A stretch of DNA of 64,000 nucleotides from Paenibacillus xylanivorans (GTDB lineage: Bacteria; Bacillota; Bacilli; Paenibacillales; Paenibacillaceae). Below the pieces are notes generated by a model. The model was not told the DNA's origin, did not search any database, and saw only the letters and a list, made by a program, of their open reading frames with translations. Numbering within the stretch: position 1 is the stretch's first letter; each line of letters begins with the position of its first letter. The stretch lies in assembly GCF_001280595.1 (NCBI RefSeq), contig NZ_LITU01000078.1, forward strand, positions 79,392 through 143,391. Reading direction: 5' to 3'. This document shows positions 40,790-49,117 of the stretch, piece after piece. A program made the position numbers and the translations under genes.

Positions 40790-41701
40790 ATGAATGTGTC
40801 TACGAGTAGTGGGTTAAACAACACGGCTAGCACAGGGCAAATGAGCAACGTCATCAGGCGAACGCTGAAGCAGAAGCTTGCGGCTCTTGTTCCGGCATGG
40901 AACGGTCGCGTACAGGATATTCCTGCATCGGGAGAGGTGTTAACCGGACCCTGTGCCGTGATTGCTTTTTCGGAAGAAGTACCGAAGTCTGCTTGGGCGG
41001 GGTATAGGAGGATCATCAAAATCTCTCCATATGCACGCCCCGAAGATGGAGGTGCTGAACAAGTAGAAGTATGGTCAGCAGCGCTGATGGAAGGACTGCA
41101 CCAGTTCAGGCTGGAGGATGAAGAGGGCGGGGCATTTACCTGTATTTATCTGGGTTCTTCGGATTGCGATCGTGTGGACGCCAGTTCTGGACTGGTTACG
41201 CGCAGCCTGCGGTTTGGGGTGTATGTTCCGGAAACGGTGGAACACGCTCAGACTGAAATAGCAGATCCGTGGATGGCTGCACTTCAGGGCTGGACACGAA
41301 CTCAGCTCGGACAGGAATGGTCCATATATGGGGATGTCTGGCCTGGAGGTTATAGGGCCCAGTCCATACTGTGGCGATTGACGGGATGCAGTACAACTAC
41401 TGCAGGGACTTCTGCGCTGGAGATTCGGAAGCATTGGATTGGGCATGTGCTGGCTGTGAATGTGGGCGATGTCCGACAAACGGTCACACTTCTGGTTGAA
41501 CAACTGGCTGTGCAGACCCGAATTGCTTTGACGGATACAGGCGATACGCGATATGTGACGGTGGATGAAGTTTCTGCTGACTTGCAGGCAGATGCCTACT
41601 TGAACGGACAGATTCGTCTGACGCTGCAGCAGCGTATTCGCCGTCCAGGAACGGATGCACCTTTGATCCGCGAAATTCATCATAGCAAGGGGATAGAGTA
41701 A
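40790..41701 (+). CDS. tail-terminator-like protein, two-module (XkdJ position)
   Basis: A 303-residue protein at the place of xkdJ, before the sheath. Two halves have the same layout: residues 20-145 (start LKQKLAALVPAWNGRVQDIP, end LRFGVYVPE) and residues 155-295 (WTRTQLGQEWSIYGDVWPGG, end GQIRLTLQQRIRRP). Tail terminator proteins are normally one such module of about 130-150 residues, so this looks like a fusion of two. It would cap the tail end and stop tube polymerisation, which matters most when no head is attached. The ribosome site before ATG 40790 is close (GGGGGCG); a start at Met18 (40841) is possible. Confidence 0.5.
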   Translation: MNVSTSSGLNNTASTGQMSNVIRRTLKQKLAALVPAWNGRVQDIPASGEVLTGPCAVIAFSEEVPKSAWAGYRRIIKISPYARPEDGGAEQVEVWSAALMEGLHQFRLEDEEGGAFTCIYLGSSDCDRVDASSGLVTRSLRFGVYVPETVEHAQTEIADPWMAALQGWTRTQLGQEWSIYGDVWPGGYRAQSILWRLTGCSTTTAGTSALEIRKHWIGHVLAVNVGDVRQTVTLLVEQLAVQTRIALTDTGDTRYVTVDEVSADLQADAYLNGQIRLTLQQRIRRPGTDAPLIREIHHSKGIE

Positions 41702-41897
41702 ACGATAGTCGAGAGGAAATCTGAGTACAGGTTCCAGATTGTAGCTTTAAAAATGATAGCTTTAGCATCAAAATCGTAGGTTCATAGGATCAAAAATTCA
41801 TAGTTCAAAATTATAGCTTCATGCTTCAAGATCGTAACTCGGAAGTCATAACGTGAAATTATCGTTTTGCAAAATCATAGTCAAACAATGAGGTGAG
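41702..41897. repeat. AT-rich degenerate tandem repeat before the sheath genes
   Basis: A 196-bp gap holding imperfect copies of a roughly 18-20 bp unit like TCAAAATCGTAGGTTCATAG (for example near 41770, 41790 and 41805). It differs strongly in composition from the GC-richer flanking genes. No frame in it looks coding. Confidence 0.4.
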
Positions 41898-41903
41898 ATG
41901 GCC

Positions 41904-42104
41904 ATGGCAAGCTCCGTGAAAAAAAGCAAACAGGCTGCCCCGCAATATACGCGGGCCGAGCTGATGAATCATGCTGAAGCTCTCTTTGCCGTTCAGGCAG
42001 AGGTGCTGTACGGTGCGCTGTACGAAGCAGCGCAAGAGACGTTTTCCATTGAAGAAGCACAGGAACGTATCAACCAATTTATGAAAGCGAAGGTGAAGGG
42101 ATAA
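41904..42104 (+). CDS. small tail-cluster protein (YkzL position)
   Basis: A 66-residue helical, charged protein (YTRAELMNHAEALFAVQAEV; EAQERINQFMKAKVKG) between the terminator-like gene and the sheath gene, where PBSX has ykzL. ATG 41904 is chosen over 41898 because GAGGTGAG then stands at a workable distance. The stop overlaps the sheath start (TAATG). Role unknown. Confidence 0.65.
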   Translation: MASSVKKSKQAAPQYTRAELMNHAEALFAVQAEVLYGALYEAAQETFSIEEAQERINQFMKAKVKG

Positions 42105-43567
42105 TGGCAGGCGGAACTTGGGAGCAAACGAATCGTCCGGTACTTCCGGGCTTATATATGAATTTTCAGGCGGCGGCATCTTCGGCCATTCAGGCTGGTA
42201 ATCGCGGAACGGTTGTTGTGCCGATTAAGGCAAACTGGGGTCCGGTGGGCACTTTTGTAGAAGTCGGCAGTGAAGCTGCAATTGAACGTATTTTCTCGGC
42301 ACATGCCCTGGATAACGGGACAGCTTATACTTCCTTGAAGCTCGCCCTGCTGGGTGGACCGAAAAAGCTGCTCGCTTATCGGGTGGTCGGAGCAACAGCA
42401 AAAGCAGCCACGCTTACGCTGAAAGACAGCAGTGATGCATCCGTTCTGCAACTGGACGCGAAGTATCCGGGTGACCGGGGTAACGGATTCTACGTCACGA
42501 TTCAGCCGGGTGTAATTGATAATACGAAGCATGAGGTTCGCCTGTTTGAAGGTAACCGGATGCTGTATGCACTGCTGACTGCGGATATTTCGGCAGCGTC
42601 GCTGGCGAAAGAGATCAATGCGGATGAAAGCAACATTTGGATTAACGCTCAGGCGATTGGTGAGGGTACAGGTGTCGTGGCAACCGTTGCAGGAGCGGCG
42701 TTCAAAGGTGGCGCAAGTGGCAACGATGGTCTGACCAATGCAGAGTATATCGCTGTACAGGGCGCGCTGGAAGGTGAGCAATTTGACGTGTTGGCACTGG
42801 ATCATGCGGCGGATGCACCTTTGCTGGCGAGCTTTGCGGCTTGGGTCAAACGTGTACGCAGTGAGGGTAAGCCAGTGATGGCTGTATTCGGCGGCACCAC
42901 GGCGGATGATACTTCCGCAACAGCTGCACAGAAGGCTTCTGCACGTTCACTTACGTTGAATCACGAAGGCGTAATTAATGTTGGTACGGGTGTGCGATTG
43001 GGAGATGCTTTCTATAGCTCGGCGGAAACGTCTGCTTTTGTCGCGGGTCTGATTGCCGGACAACGTCTGAATGAATCCACAACATACGCACCTTCTCCGT
43101 TCGATGACGTAACACGCCGCTGGACGCGTGCAGAGCAGGAGCAGGCGGTACAGAACGGCGTATTTATTTTCTTCCATGATGGACGTCAGGTGAAGGCGCT
43201 TCGTGGAGTTAATACACTTGTAACCCCTGCTGCAGGACAGAATAATGCCTGGAAAAAAATCCGTTCGATTCGTGTTATGGATGCGATTAATACGGATTTG
43301 CAGCGCTCTGCTGAAGATACGTATATCGGCAAAGTGAACAATACGGAAGAGGGTCGTCAGGCGTTGATCGGTGCGATGAAAGCCTATCTGGCACTGCTCG
43401 CACAGAGTAATGTCATTGAAGCTGAGGGATACGATGTCGTTCTCGACCCGGCATATTATGGGGCTGCACCAATTCTCAAGCCGGAGGCAGATCAGGTATT
43501 CCTGCAATGGAATGTGAAGCTGACGGATGTGATGGAGCAGTTGTTTGGTACGTTTTACGTGCAATAA
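42104..43567 (+). CDS. xkdK: contractile tail sheath protein
   Basis: A 487-residue XkdK-like sheath protein. The start WEQTNRPVLPGLYMNFQAAA, the strand GTVVVPIKANWGPVGTFVEV, and the C-terminal part IRVMDAINTDLQRSAEDTYIGKVNNTEEGRQALIGA with NVIEAEGYDV are family features. It forms the outer cylinder that shortens to drive the tube into a target. It starts in the stop of the preceding small gene (TAATG). Its presence makes the particle contractile (R-type), not a flexible tail. Confidence 0.92.
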   Translation: MAGGTWEQTNRPVLPGLYMNFQAAASSAIQAGNRGTVVVPIKANWGPVGTFVEVGSEAAIERIFSAHALDNGTAYTSLKLALLGGPKKLLAYRVVGATAKAATLTLKDSSDASVLQLDAKYPGDRGNGFYVTIQPGVIDNTKHEVRLFEGNRMLYALLTADISAASLAKEINADESNIWINAQAIGEGTGVVATVAGAAFKGGASGNDGLTNAEYIAVQGALEGEQFDVLALDHAADAPLLASFAAWVKRVRSEGKPVMAVFGGTTADDTSATAAQKASARSLTLNHEGVINVGTGVRLGDAFYSSAETSAFVAGLIAGQRLNESTTYAPSPFDDVTRRWTRAEQEQAVQNGVFIFFHDGRQVKALRGVNTLVTPAAGQNNAWKKIRSIRVMDAINTDLQRSAEDTYIGKVNNTEEGRQALIGAMKAYLALLAQSNVIEAEGYDVVLDPAYYGAAPILKPEADQVFLQWNVKLTDVMEQLFGTFYVQ

Positions 43568-43624
43568 ACAGTAGACGGAAGAACTTATAAATACATTTGA
43601 AATGATCCCAAGGAGGAATTGTAA

Positions 43625-44032
43625 ATGTTGGATGCGTCAAGAGTGATTCTCGGTACCCATGGTCAGCTGCATATCGATGGTGTGTGGCAGACGAACATTA
43701 ATAAGCTGGAGGCCAGCGTAGAGATTGAGAAACGAGAACTGAATCTGGTCGGTAACGACTGGAAAGTACACAAAAACGGTGCGAAAAAAGGAACAGGCAC
43801 GATGACCGGTTACAAAGTGACGTCGGACATGATCGTACGTGGTTTCACCAAGTTCCAGATTATCTCGAAGCTGAACGATCCGGAGTCGTATGGACATGAG
43901 AGCGTCTTGCTGAAAGGCTGCATGGTGGACAAAATCCAGCTAGCCAACTGGACAGCGGGTGAGGAAGTACCGGAGGAAACAGGTTTTACGTTTGAAGGGT
44001 TTGAACTGTTGAATCCGATTGTTGCGAACTAA
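43625..44032 (+). CDS. xkdM: tail tube protein
   Basis: A 135-residue XkdM-like tube protein. It starts MLDASRVILGTHGQLHIDGV, then a long strand region (LEASVEIEKRELNLVGNDW, GAKKGTGTMTGYKVTSDMIV) and ends in FEGFELLNPIVAN. It polymerises inside the sheath to make the rigid inner tube. A strong AAGGAGG lies 7 nt before the ATG, in keeping with the high copy number needed. Confidence 0.9.
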   Translation: MLDASRVILGTHGQLHIDGVWQTNINKLEASVEIEKRELNLVGNDWKVHKNGAKKGTGTMTGYKVTSDMIVRGFTKFQIISKLNDPESYGHESVLLKGCMVDKIQLANWTAGEEVPEETGFTFEGFELLNPIVAN

Positions 44033-44198
44033 GGGTTGGAATGACTTCGTAATGAAGCTTGTCTGATCGAACGTGTGAGCAAGTTGACTTAACATGAGAG
44101 GGACACACATGCAGGCTGAGAGCATCTCGGTCTATTTGTTGTCCCTAATTGTTGAGATACATGAACCCAATTGTGAAATGAGAAGGAGATCGAGCCCC

Positions 44199-44633
44199 AT
44201 GAGTATGAATGAAAATATGTCTGAAGAACAAATTTTGGACCAGTTGTTTGAAGCAGCGGAACGTTTGCCAGAGGAGAATGTGCGTATTCAGCGCCTGGAT
44301 CTATTGCTGACCCTGCGTGGATTGACGTCCTCCAAAGTGGATCAGATCCGCGAACGCTGTACGATTCGCAAAACGGTCAAAGGCCGCACCGAGGAAAAGG
44401 TGGATACAGAAACGTTTAACGCGCTGCTGATCTCCGAAGCAACGGTGAAAATGAATGTGCGCGGACTCGAACTGTCCGGCTGGGGAGACAACCGTATCAC
44501 GGGTCGTATGAAGCTGTCCGGTGGGGAACAAGCGGTTCGTCGCATGCTGCTCGCAGGTGAGCTGGATGCTGTAGGGGATAAAGTACTGGAGCTGTCCGGC
44601 TTCGGTGTGGAGATTGAAGACCTAAAAAACTGA
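44199..44633 (+). CDS. xkdN: tail assembly chaperone (first reading frame)
   Basis: A 144-residue XkdN-like chaperone that binds the tape measure during tail assembly. ATG 44199 follows AGAAGGAG; a frame to 44094 lacks a site. Near its end the codons CTA AAA AAC TGA carry the slippery heptamer A AAA AAC (44624-44630). A -1 slip there bypasses the TGA and joins the frame of the next short gene (44648-44791), giving a longer product, as in lambda gpG/gpGT and many other tails. Confidence 0.88.
   Translation: MSMNENMSEEQILDQLFEAAERLPEENVRIQRLDLLLTLRGLTSSKVDQIRERCTIRKTVKGRTEEKVDTETFNALLISEATVKMNVRGLELSGWGDNRITGRMKLSGGEQAVRRMLLAGELDAVGDKVLELSGFGVEIEDLKN
44624..44630 (+). other. programmed -1 frameshift site A AAA AAC
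   Basis: The heptamer is in the zero frame (A AAA AAC) one codon before the stop. After a -1 slip the next codons are CTG ATT CAC, continuing in frame into the 48-codon downstream gene without a stop. Confidence 0.85.
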
Positions 44634-44647
44634 TTCACTCCGGCGGG

Positions 44648-44791
44648 ATGACCACGTTCCTGTATCACATGTGGGTTCGTCATCATCTGCGGCCCGGAGA
44701 ATTCTGGTCTTTGCCGCGTGGGGAACGCTCGCTGTTGATTGCTTTTTCGGAAGAGGAAATGGCAGCGATTACCTCGCAAATGAATCGATAA
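44648..44791 (+). CDS. frameshift extension of the tail assembly chaperone
   Basis: A 47-residue segment (MTTFLYHMWVRHHLRPGEFW at its start) that is open from the slippery site at 44630 to TAA 44789-44791. The pattern W-x-x-R..L-PGEFW..P-GER is like the C-terminal part of gpGT-type proteins. It lacks a usable ribosome site at its own ATG, so it is most likely made only as the frameshift fusion with XkdN, about 198 residues in all. This gene is too short for many gene callers. Confidence 0.75.
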   Translation: MTTFLYHMWVRHHLRPGEFWSLPRGERSLLIAFSEEEMAAITSQMNR

Positions 44792-44816
44792 TTTAGAAAG
44801 GGCAGGAGGTGAAAGA

Positions 44817-46592
44817 ATGGCAGAAATGATTGTAGGTTTGTCCAAGTCCAATGCGGAAATGAAGACAACGCTTCGTTATCTGGATCAGATCCAGCGTTCG
44901 ACTGAACGTCTGGGCAGAGTTCGCTATCAGAGTCTGATCAAGGTGAACAATGAGCTGAGAACGACCGGACGCAGGCTGGAGCATATTTATAGTACGGCCG
45001 TTCGGTTGAGCAGGCTGCGGATCACACCAACGATTGGTTTGAATGATCAATTAAGCCCTGCCTTAGATCGTGCATTGGCGAAACTGAACAGTTTTCGAAA
45101 TCAGATGGTGAAGGCTTCGGGAACGGTATCAGTTGAGGTGAAGCAGAAGGTTGAAGTGGCGATGGGTAAGATGAATCCGGCGAGTGGGTCTTCCATGTCC
45201 GTTGTGATCGGGAGTCATAATACCACGATTAATAATGTGGCTAAAGAAGATGATAAAGGTTGGCTTGAAAAAGCACTAGAATGGACCATTACTGGATTGG
45301 ATGCAGCAAATAATTTAACCGATTTGATTGGGAAAGGTAAAAAACGGTGGTCCGATAGAAAGGCTAAAAAGAATAAAGCGAGTAATCCGAGTGTGACTAC
45401 AGAAGTGACCGAAGGTAAGAAAGGCAAGAGTCAAACACGAAACAGTTCAAGAACGGGTAGCGACACACCAAGCAAACCGCCTGCCCGGAGAGTATCTGGT
45501 GGACGAGGTGGAGGAAGGTTTACTTCCAGAGCAGCTACTCCAACTCCCGCACCAACGCCGAGCGTGTCCCAAATTCATACAGACACATCAGATCGTGCCT
45601 TTCAAGAAGCCAAAAACATTGCCAGAAACCGAATGTTTGGTCGTGGCAAAACATCCAATCTAGTCTCAGGTCTAATGTCCAGTTCTCCTATGGCAATGTC
45701 CAACATGCTCTCGGGTGATGGCATGTTGGGCAAACTGGGTGGCGGTCTTGCGAAAGGTGCTGGAAAATTGATTCGTCCGATCAGCATGCTGGCGGATGTG
45801 GCGAACATAGCTACCGCGCCCCCTGAAGAACGTGGCCGAGCTGTGGGTTCCATGATTGGTGGCACAGCAGGTACGGCGATTGGTAGCGCCATCGGCAGTG
45901 TCCTTTTGCCGGGAATTGGAACTTGGGTTGGGGGCGCAGTCGGCGGTTGGGCTGGCAGTGCAGCAGGCGGCTGGATCGGGGACAAATCCAAGGATATTGG
46001 AAGATTCATGTCCAATGCTACCGAAGGTGTGGGTAATGCATTGTCGGGTGCAGCGGATTACGTCTCTGAGAAAACGAAAAACATCACCGATGGCATATCC
46101 AGTTTCTTCGGTTTTGGCTCGAAGAAGGAGAACAAAACCGTATCGGCGGCAACGATGGCTTCAACGTCGCAAGTAGCAACAGGTCCGCAGATGCCACCTG
46201 CCTATATTCCACCGGCACTGACCATGACGGGGCCGGCGGCTTTTATGAACAATAAGGTCGGCCAGTCCACATCTGCTGCATTTATGGGAACAAGCGTGAT
46301 GCAGAACCAAGCGATGGCGCTTGGTAACGGAGCTCAAACGAATGCCAATGGCAAATCGTCCACGATGACGGTACAAATATCCGAAGACCAGATGAGTAGT
46401 CTGTCCGGTTACTTGAAGGATTTTAAAACCGAGACGACCAACCAGATCTCCGTAAACGTACCACAAGGTGCTGTGCAGGTGACTGTCCGGGAGAACGCCA
46501 TCGACTACGATGCGATCTCACATCAGGTTGGCATGAGATTTGCAGGCGAAGTGCGCCGTGCGATGGAAAATCGAAAAACGATTATGGCCTAA
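44817..46592 (+). CDS. tail tape measure protein
   Basis: A 591-residue protein (XkdO position) that sets tail length. It starts with charged helices (MAEMIVGLSKSNAEMKTTLR; KLNSFRNQMVKASGTVSVEV), has a basic low-complexity linker at about 190-260, and a hydrophobic glycine-rich region (GSMIGGTAGTAIGSAIGSVL; GTWVGGAVGGWAGSAAGGWI) expected to insert into the target membrane. At about 0.15 nm per residue this length corresponds to a short tail, near 90 nm. AGGAGG lies before ATG 44817. Confidence 0.85.
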   Translation: MAEMIVGLSKSNAEMKTTLRYLDQIQRSTERLGRVRYQSLIKVNNELRTTGRRLEHIYSTAVRLSRLRITPTIGLNDQLSPALDRALAKLNSFRNQMVKASGTVSVEVKQKVEVAMGKMNPASGSSMSVVIGSHNTTINNVAKEDDKGWLEKALEWTITGLDAANNLTDLIGKGKKRWSDRKAKKNKASNPSVTTEVTEGKKGKSQTRNSSRTGSDTPSKPPARRVSGGRGGGRFTSRAATPTPAPTPSVSQIHTDTSDRAFQEAKNIARNRMFGRGKTSNLVSGLMSSSPMAMSNMLSGDGMLGKLGGGLAKGAGKLIRPISMLADVANIATAPPEERGRAVGSMIGGTAGTAIGSAIGSVLLPGIGTWVGGAVGGWAGSAAGGWIGDKSKDIGRFMSNATEGVGNALSGAADYVSEKTKNITDGISSFFGFGSKKENKTVSAATMASTSQVATGPQMPPAYIPPALTMTGPAAFMNNKVGQSTSAAFMGTSVMQNQAMALGNGAQTNANGKSSTMTVQISEDQMSSLSGYLKDFKTETTNQISVNVPQGAVQVTVRENAIDYDAISHQVGMRFAGEVRRAMENRKTIMA

Positions 46593-46610
46593 GCAGAAAG
46601 GAGGCCTGTC

Positions 46611-47276
46611 ATGACTGTATTTAAAGATAACGTGGAAGGTATCAAGATGGAATTTACCCTGATCGACGGAAAAACGAAGTTTCAATTTCCGGTAAAACCG
46701 GAAGAACTGACGATCTCCCGATCCAAGGGATACGAAACGATTAATATGCTGGAGTATGGCGAATTTGATTTTGCGCAGGGGGAGAAGGTGAAGGAGATCA
46801 CCTTCTCTTCTTTTTTTCCCAAAGAATATGATGCGTCCTATTGCATGTACGAGCCTTTGCCTGATCCACGTGTAGCGATGAATATGCTGAATACGTTTCT
46901 GGTATCGAAAAAGCCACTGCGCTTTATCATTACCAACACGGGAGTAAATGTGCCCGTGTATCTGATCTCGCACAATACGACCTTCCGAGGCGGTGAGAGC
47001 GGGGATATTTACTTTGACATTACGCTGCGAACGTGGCGGGATTCCAAAGTGGAGAAGGTTGGCGGTGCAACATCTGCGAGCAAGTCGGGTTCTCGTACTG
47101 ATCTGAAAACGAGCAGCAAGACCTACACCGTCAAATCTGGCGATTCCCTGTCCAAAATAGCAAAGCTTGAGCTGGGCAGCAGTTCCAAATGGAACGAGAT
47201 TTACAAGCTCAACGCGAAGACCATCGGCAGTGATCCGAATCGGATCAAGCCCGGACAAAAGCTGGTGATGCCATGA
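46611..47276 (+). CDS. xkdP: LysM-containing tail hub protein
   Basis: A 221-residue XkdP-like protein. The N-terminal 150 residues are a baseplate-type domain (KTKFQFPVKPEELTISRSKG; YFDITLRTWRD), followed by a Ser/Thr linker and a C-terminal LysM (YTVKSGDSLSKIAKLELGSS; NRIKPGQKLVMP) that binds peptidoglycan. It links tube and baseplate hub. AAAGGAGG precedes the ATG, and the stop overlaps the next start by 4 nt. Confidence 0.9.
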   Translation: MTVFKDNVEGIKMEFTLIDGKTKFQFPVKPEELTISRSKGYETINMLEYGEFDFAQGEKVKEITFSSFFPKEYDASYCMYEPLPDPRVAMNMLNTFLVSKKPLRFIITNTGVNVPVYLISHNTTFRGGESGDIYFDITLRTWRDSKVEKVGGATSASKSGSRTDLKTSSKTYTVKSGDSLSKIAKLELGSSSKWNEIYKLNAKTIGSDPNRIKPGQKLVMP

Positions 47277-48259
47277 CCTACAAGGTCATTGTAGATGACA
47301 AATATGACATCACCAAGTTGGTGGAGACAATTACGCTGAAAGATTCGCTCGACCAGATTGCCTATCAGGCCAACATCCGGCTGGCGGTGTCTGCGTCTTC
47401 GGGTCTGCCTGCGATATCACCGGGTATGGCGGTACGGATTAGCGGGGTTCCTTTTGGCGAAAAATCAATGGTTCACTTGCTGCATCCTGCGGTCATCTGG
47501 GAGGTGGAAAGCTCGAACAGCGGTACTAAGCGGCTATCTCTTACGGTGTACGACCGGATGATTTATCTGGAAAAATCAGAGGATGAGTTCCTGCTGCCGA
47601 AAGACCAGACTGCCACACAGCGTCTCAAAACGTACGCCAAGGAATGGAAAATTCCATACGCCGCTCTGCCGGATACCAAAACGAAGCTGAGCAAAGCGGT
47701 GTATCGGTCGCAGACGATTTTTTCGATGGTGTTTGCCGATCTGAAGGAAACGGTGAAGTCCGGTGGGGATATGTATCATCCGCGGATGACGCCGGGCGGG
47801 TTGCAGCTGTTCAAGGTGGGCAGTAATGCAAAGGCGCACGAGCTGGATCGACTGATCGATCTGACTCAGATGCGTACGCTCGAAGGCGCGGTCACCAAAG
47901 TTAAAGTGATGGCGGCCTCGGAGTCCAGCAGCGGCAAAGAGGTTCCTTCCAAAGTGCTCGCGATTGAGCAGGATGGTGTAGCCGAACTGGGCACGCTGCA
48001 AAAGCTGATCGAGGACGATCAGGTGAAAACAGCGACTGCTGCCAAGAAGCTAGCGAAAAGCCGCCTGACGGGTATTCAGGAGACCTTTACCGTATCTGCA
48101 CCAGATGTGAATACGATTCGTGCCGGAGACGCGGTGCTGCTCAAAGGGTTGAAACTGATCGTCATGTCCGTTAGCCGTGATCTGTCCGCTGGACCTGGAA
48201 CGATGACGTTGGAACTGGGCACGGTCGAGATGGTGAAAAGGAGGGTTTACCTTGAATAA
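47273..48259 (+). CDS. xkdQ: tail hub/late-control-D-like protein
   Basis: A 328-residue XkdQ-like protein equivalent to gpD/gp27, the central hub at the tip of the tail. Features are the start YKVIVDDKYDITKLVETITL and LSLTVYDRMIYLEKSEDEFL, with the end LIVMSVSRDLSAGPGTMTLE. It overlaps the LysM gene by 4 nt and the next gene by 8 nt. Confidence 0.87.
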   Translation: MTYKVIVDDKYDITKLVETITLKDSLDQIAYQANIRLAVSASSGLPAISPGMAVRISGVPFGEKSMVHLLHPAVIWEVESSNSGTKRLSLTVYDRMIYLEKSEDEFLLPKDQTATQRLKTYAKEWKIPYAALPDTKTKLSKAVYRSQTIFSMVFADLKETVKSGGDMYHPRMTPGGLQLFKVGSNAKAHELDRLIDLTQMRTLEGAVTKVKVMAASESSSGKEVPSKVLAIEQDGVAELGTLQKLIEDDQVKTATAAKKLAKSRLTGIQETFTVSAPDVNTIRAGDAVLLKGLKLIVMSVSRDLSAGPGTMTLELGTVEMVKRRVYLE

Positions 48260-48662
48260 AGAAGATCCGTACGGGCATTTTGCTGAGGTCATGCGGGGTG
48301 CAATGAGTACGCAAACCCGTCAGGCTGTGAGCGGCATGGGAGCGGTGCTGGGTACGATGACTTCATCCGGCGTGAAGTTGGATGATTTCAAGCACGAAGT
48401 GCAGGACTATCTCGTGGCCGAGTTGCCGGGCACGCTTGGATTGCCGGAGCGCGAGGCTGCTGGCGCGATTTCCGGTATACCTGACGTGGCAAACGGCGGA
48501 ACGACGGGCACGGGACGGTTTCTTTTGCAAAAAGGGGAAGTGAAAGAAGCGGTGTGGTCTCTCGGTAAAGGATTGAAAGCGGGAGACCGTGTGCTGGCGA
48601 TGCGGGTGAATGGCGGTAACGACATTGTGGTGCTGTGTAAGGTGGTGAGTGCGAATGCCTAG
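48252..48662 (+). CDS. xkdR: baseplate protein, DUF2577 (XkdR position)
   Basis: A 136-residue XkdR-like protein of the DUF2577 type. TTG 48252 follows AAGGAGGG. The C-terminal half (KAGDRVLAMRVNGGNDIVVL) is the usual OB-like part with the end CKVVSANA. Its role is thought to be in the baseplate spike. Its stop region overlaps the start of xkdS. Confidence 0.8.
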   Translation: MNKEDPYGHFAEVMRGAMSTQTRQAVSGMGAVLGTMTSSGVKLDDFKHEVQDYLVAELPGTLGLPEREAAGAISGIPDVANGGTTGTGRFLLQKGEVKEAVWSLGKGLKAGDRVLAMRVNGGNDIVVLCKVVSANA

Positions 48663-49113
48663 TTTGTTCCCGGAAACGGGTTTGGTATGGGGAGATGATG
48701 AGGAAGATCTGTCAGGAGTGGCTTCGGAAGAGGTACGATTTGGACGGAGCTGGCGATTCGATTACGAAGCGGGGGATTTTGTGCTGACCCCAAGTGGCAA
48801 AGTCGCTGTGGCAGGTGCGCATGAAGCCTGGGTGCAATGGTGCATCAAGGCGGTGAAGACGCCGCGGTACAGACATGTGATTTACTCCCGGAACTATGGT
48901 TCGGAGCTGGATGAGTTGGTCGGTCAGGGGGACAGCCGGGGCGTGATGGAAAGTGAGATCACCCGGATGGTTACGGAAACGCTGCTGGCTGATCCACGCA
49001 CAGATTCTGTGGACCAGTTCACGTTTGATTGGAATCGGGAGCAGTGCATGTTCTCGTGTCGTGTGGCGAGTGTGCAGGAAGAGATGTTTATTCTGGAAAG
49101 TGAGGTGATCTGA
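48655..49113 (+). CDS. xkdS: baseplate wedge protein gp25-like, DUF2634
   Basis: A 152-residue XkdS-like protein of the gp25 class. Visible are FGRSWRFDYEAGDFVLTPSG, RYRHVIYSRNYGSELDELVG and ESEITRMVTETLLADPR, where the YGSEL segment is typical. gp25-like proteins start sheath assembly at the baseplate. ATG 48655 overlaps the xkdR stop, with AAGGTGG upstream. Confidence 0.88.
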   Translation: MPSLFPETGLVWGDDEEDLSGVASEEVRFGRSWRFDYEAGDFVLTPSGKVAVAGAHEAWVQWCIKAVKTPRYRHVIYSRNYGSELDELVGQGDSRGVMESEITRMVTETLLADPRTDSVDQFTFDWNREQCMFSCRVASVQEEMFILESEVI

Positions 49114-49117
49114 CGGG

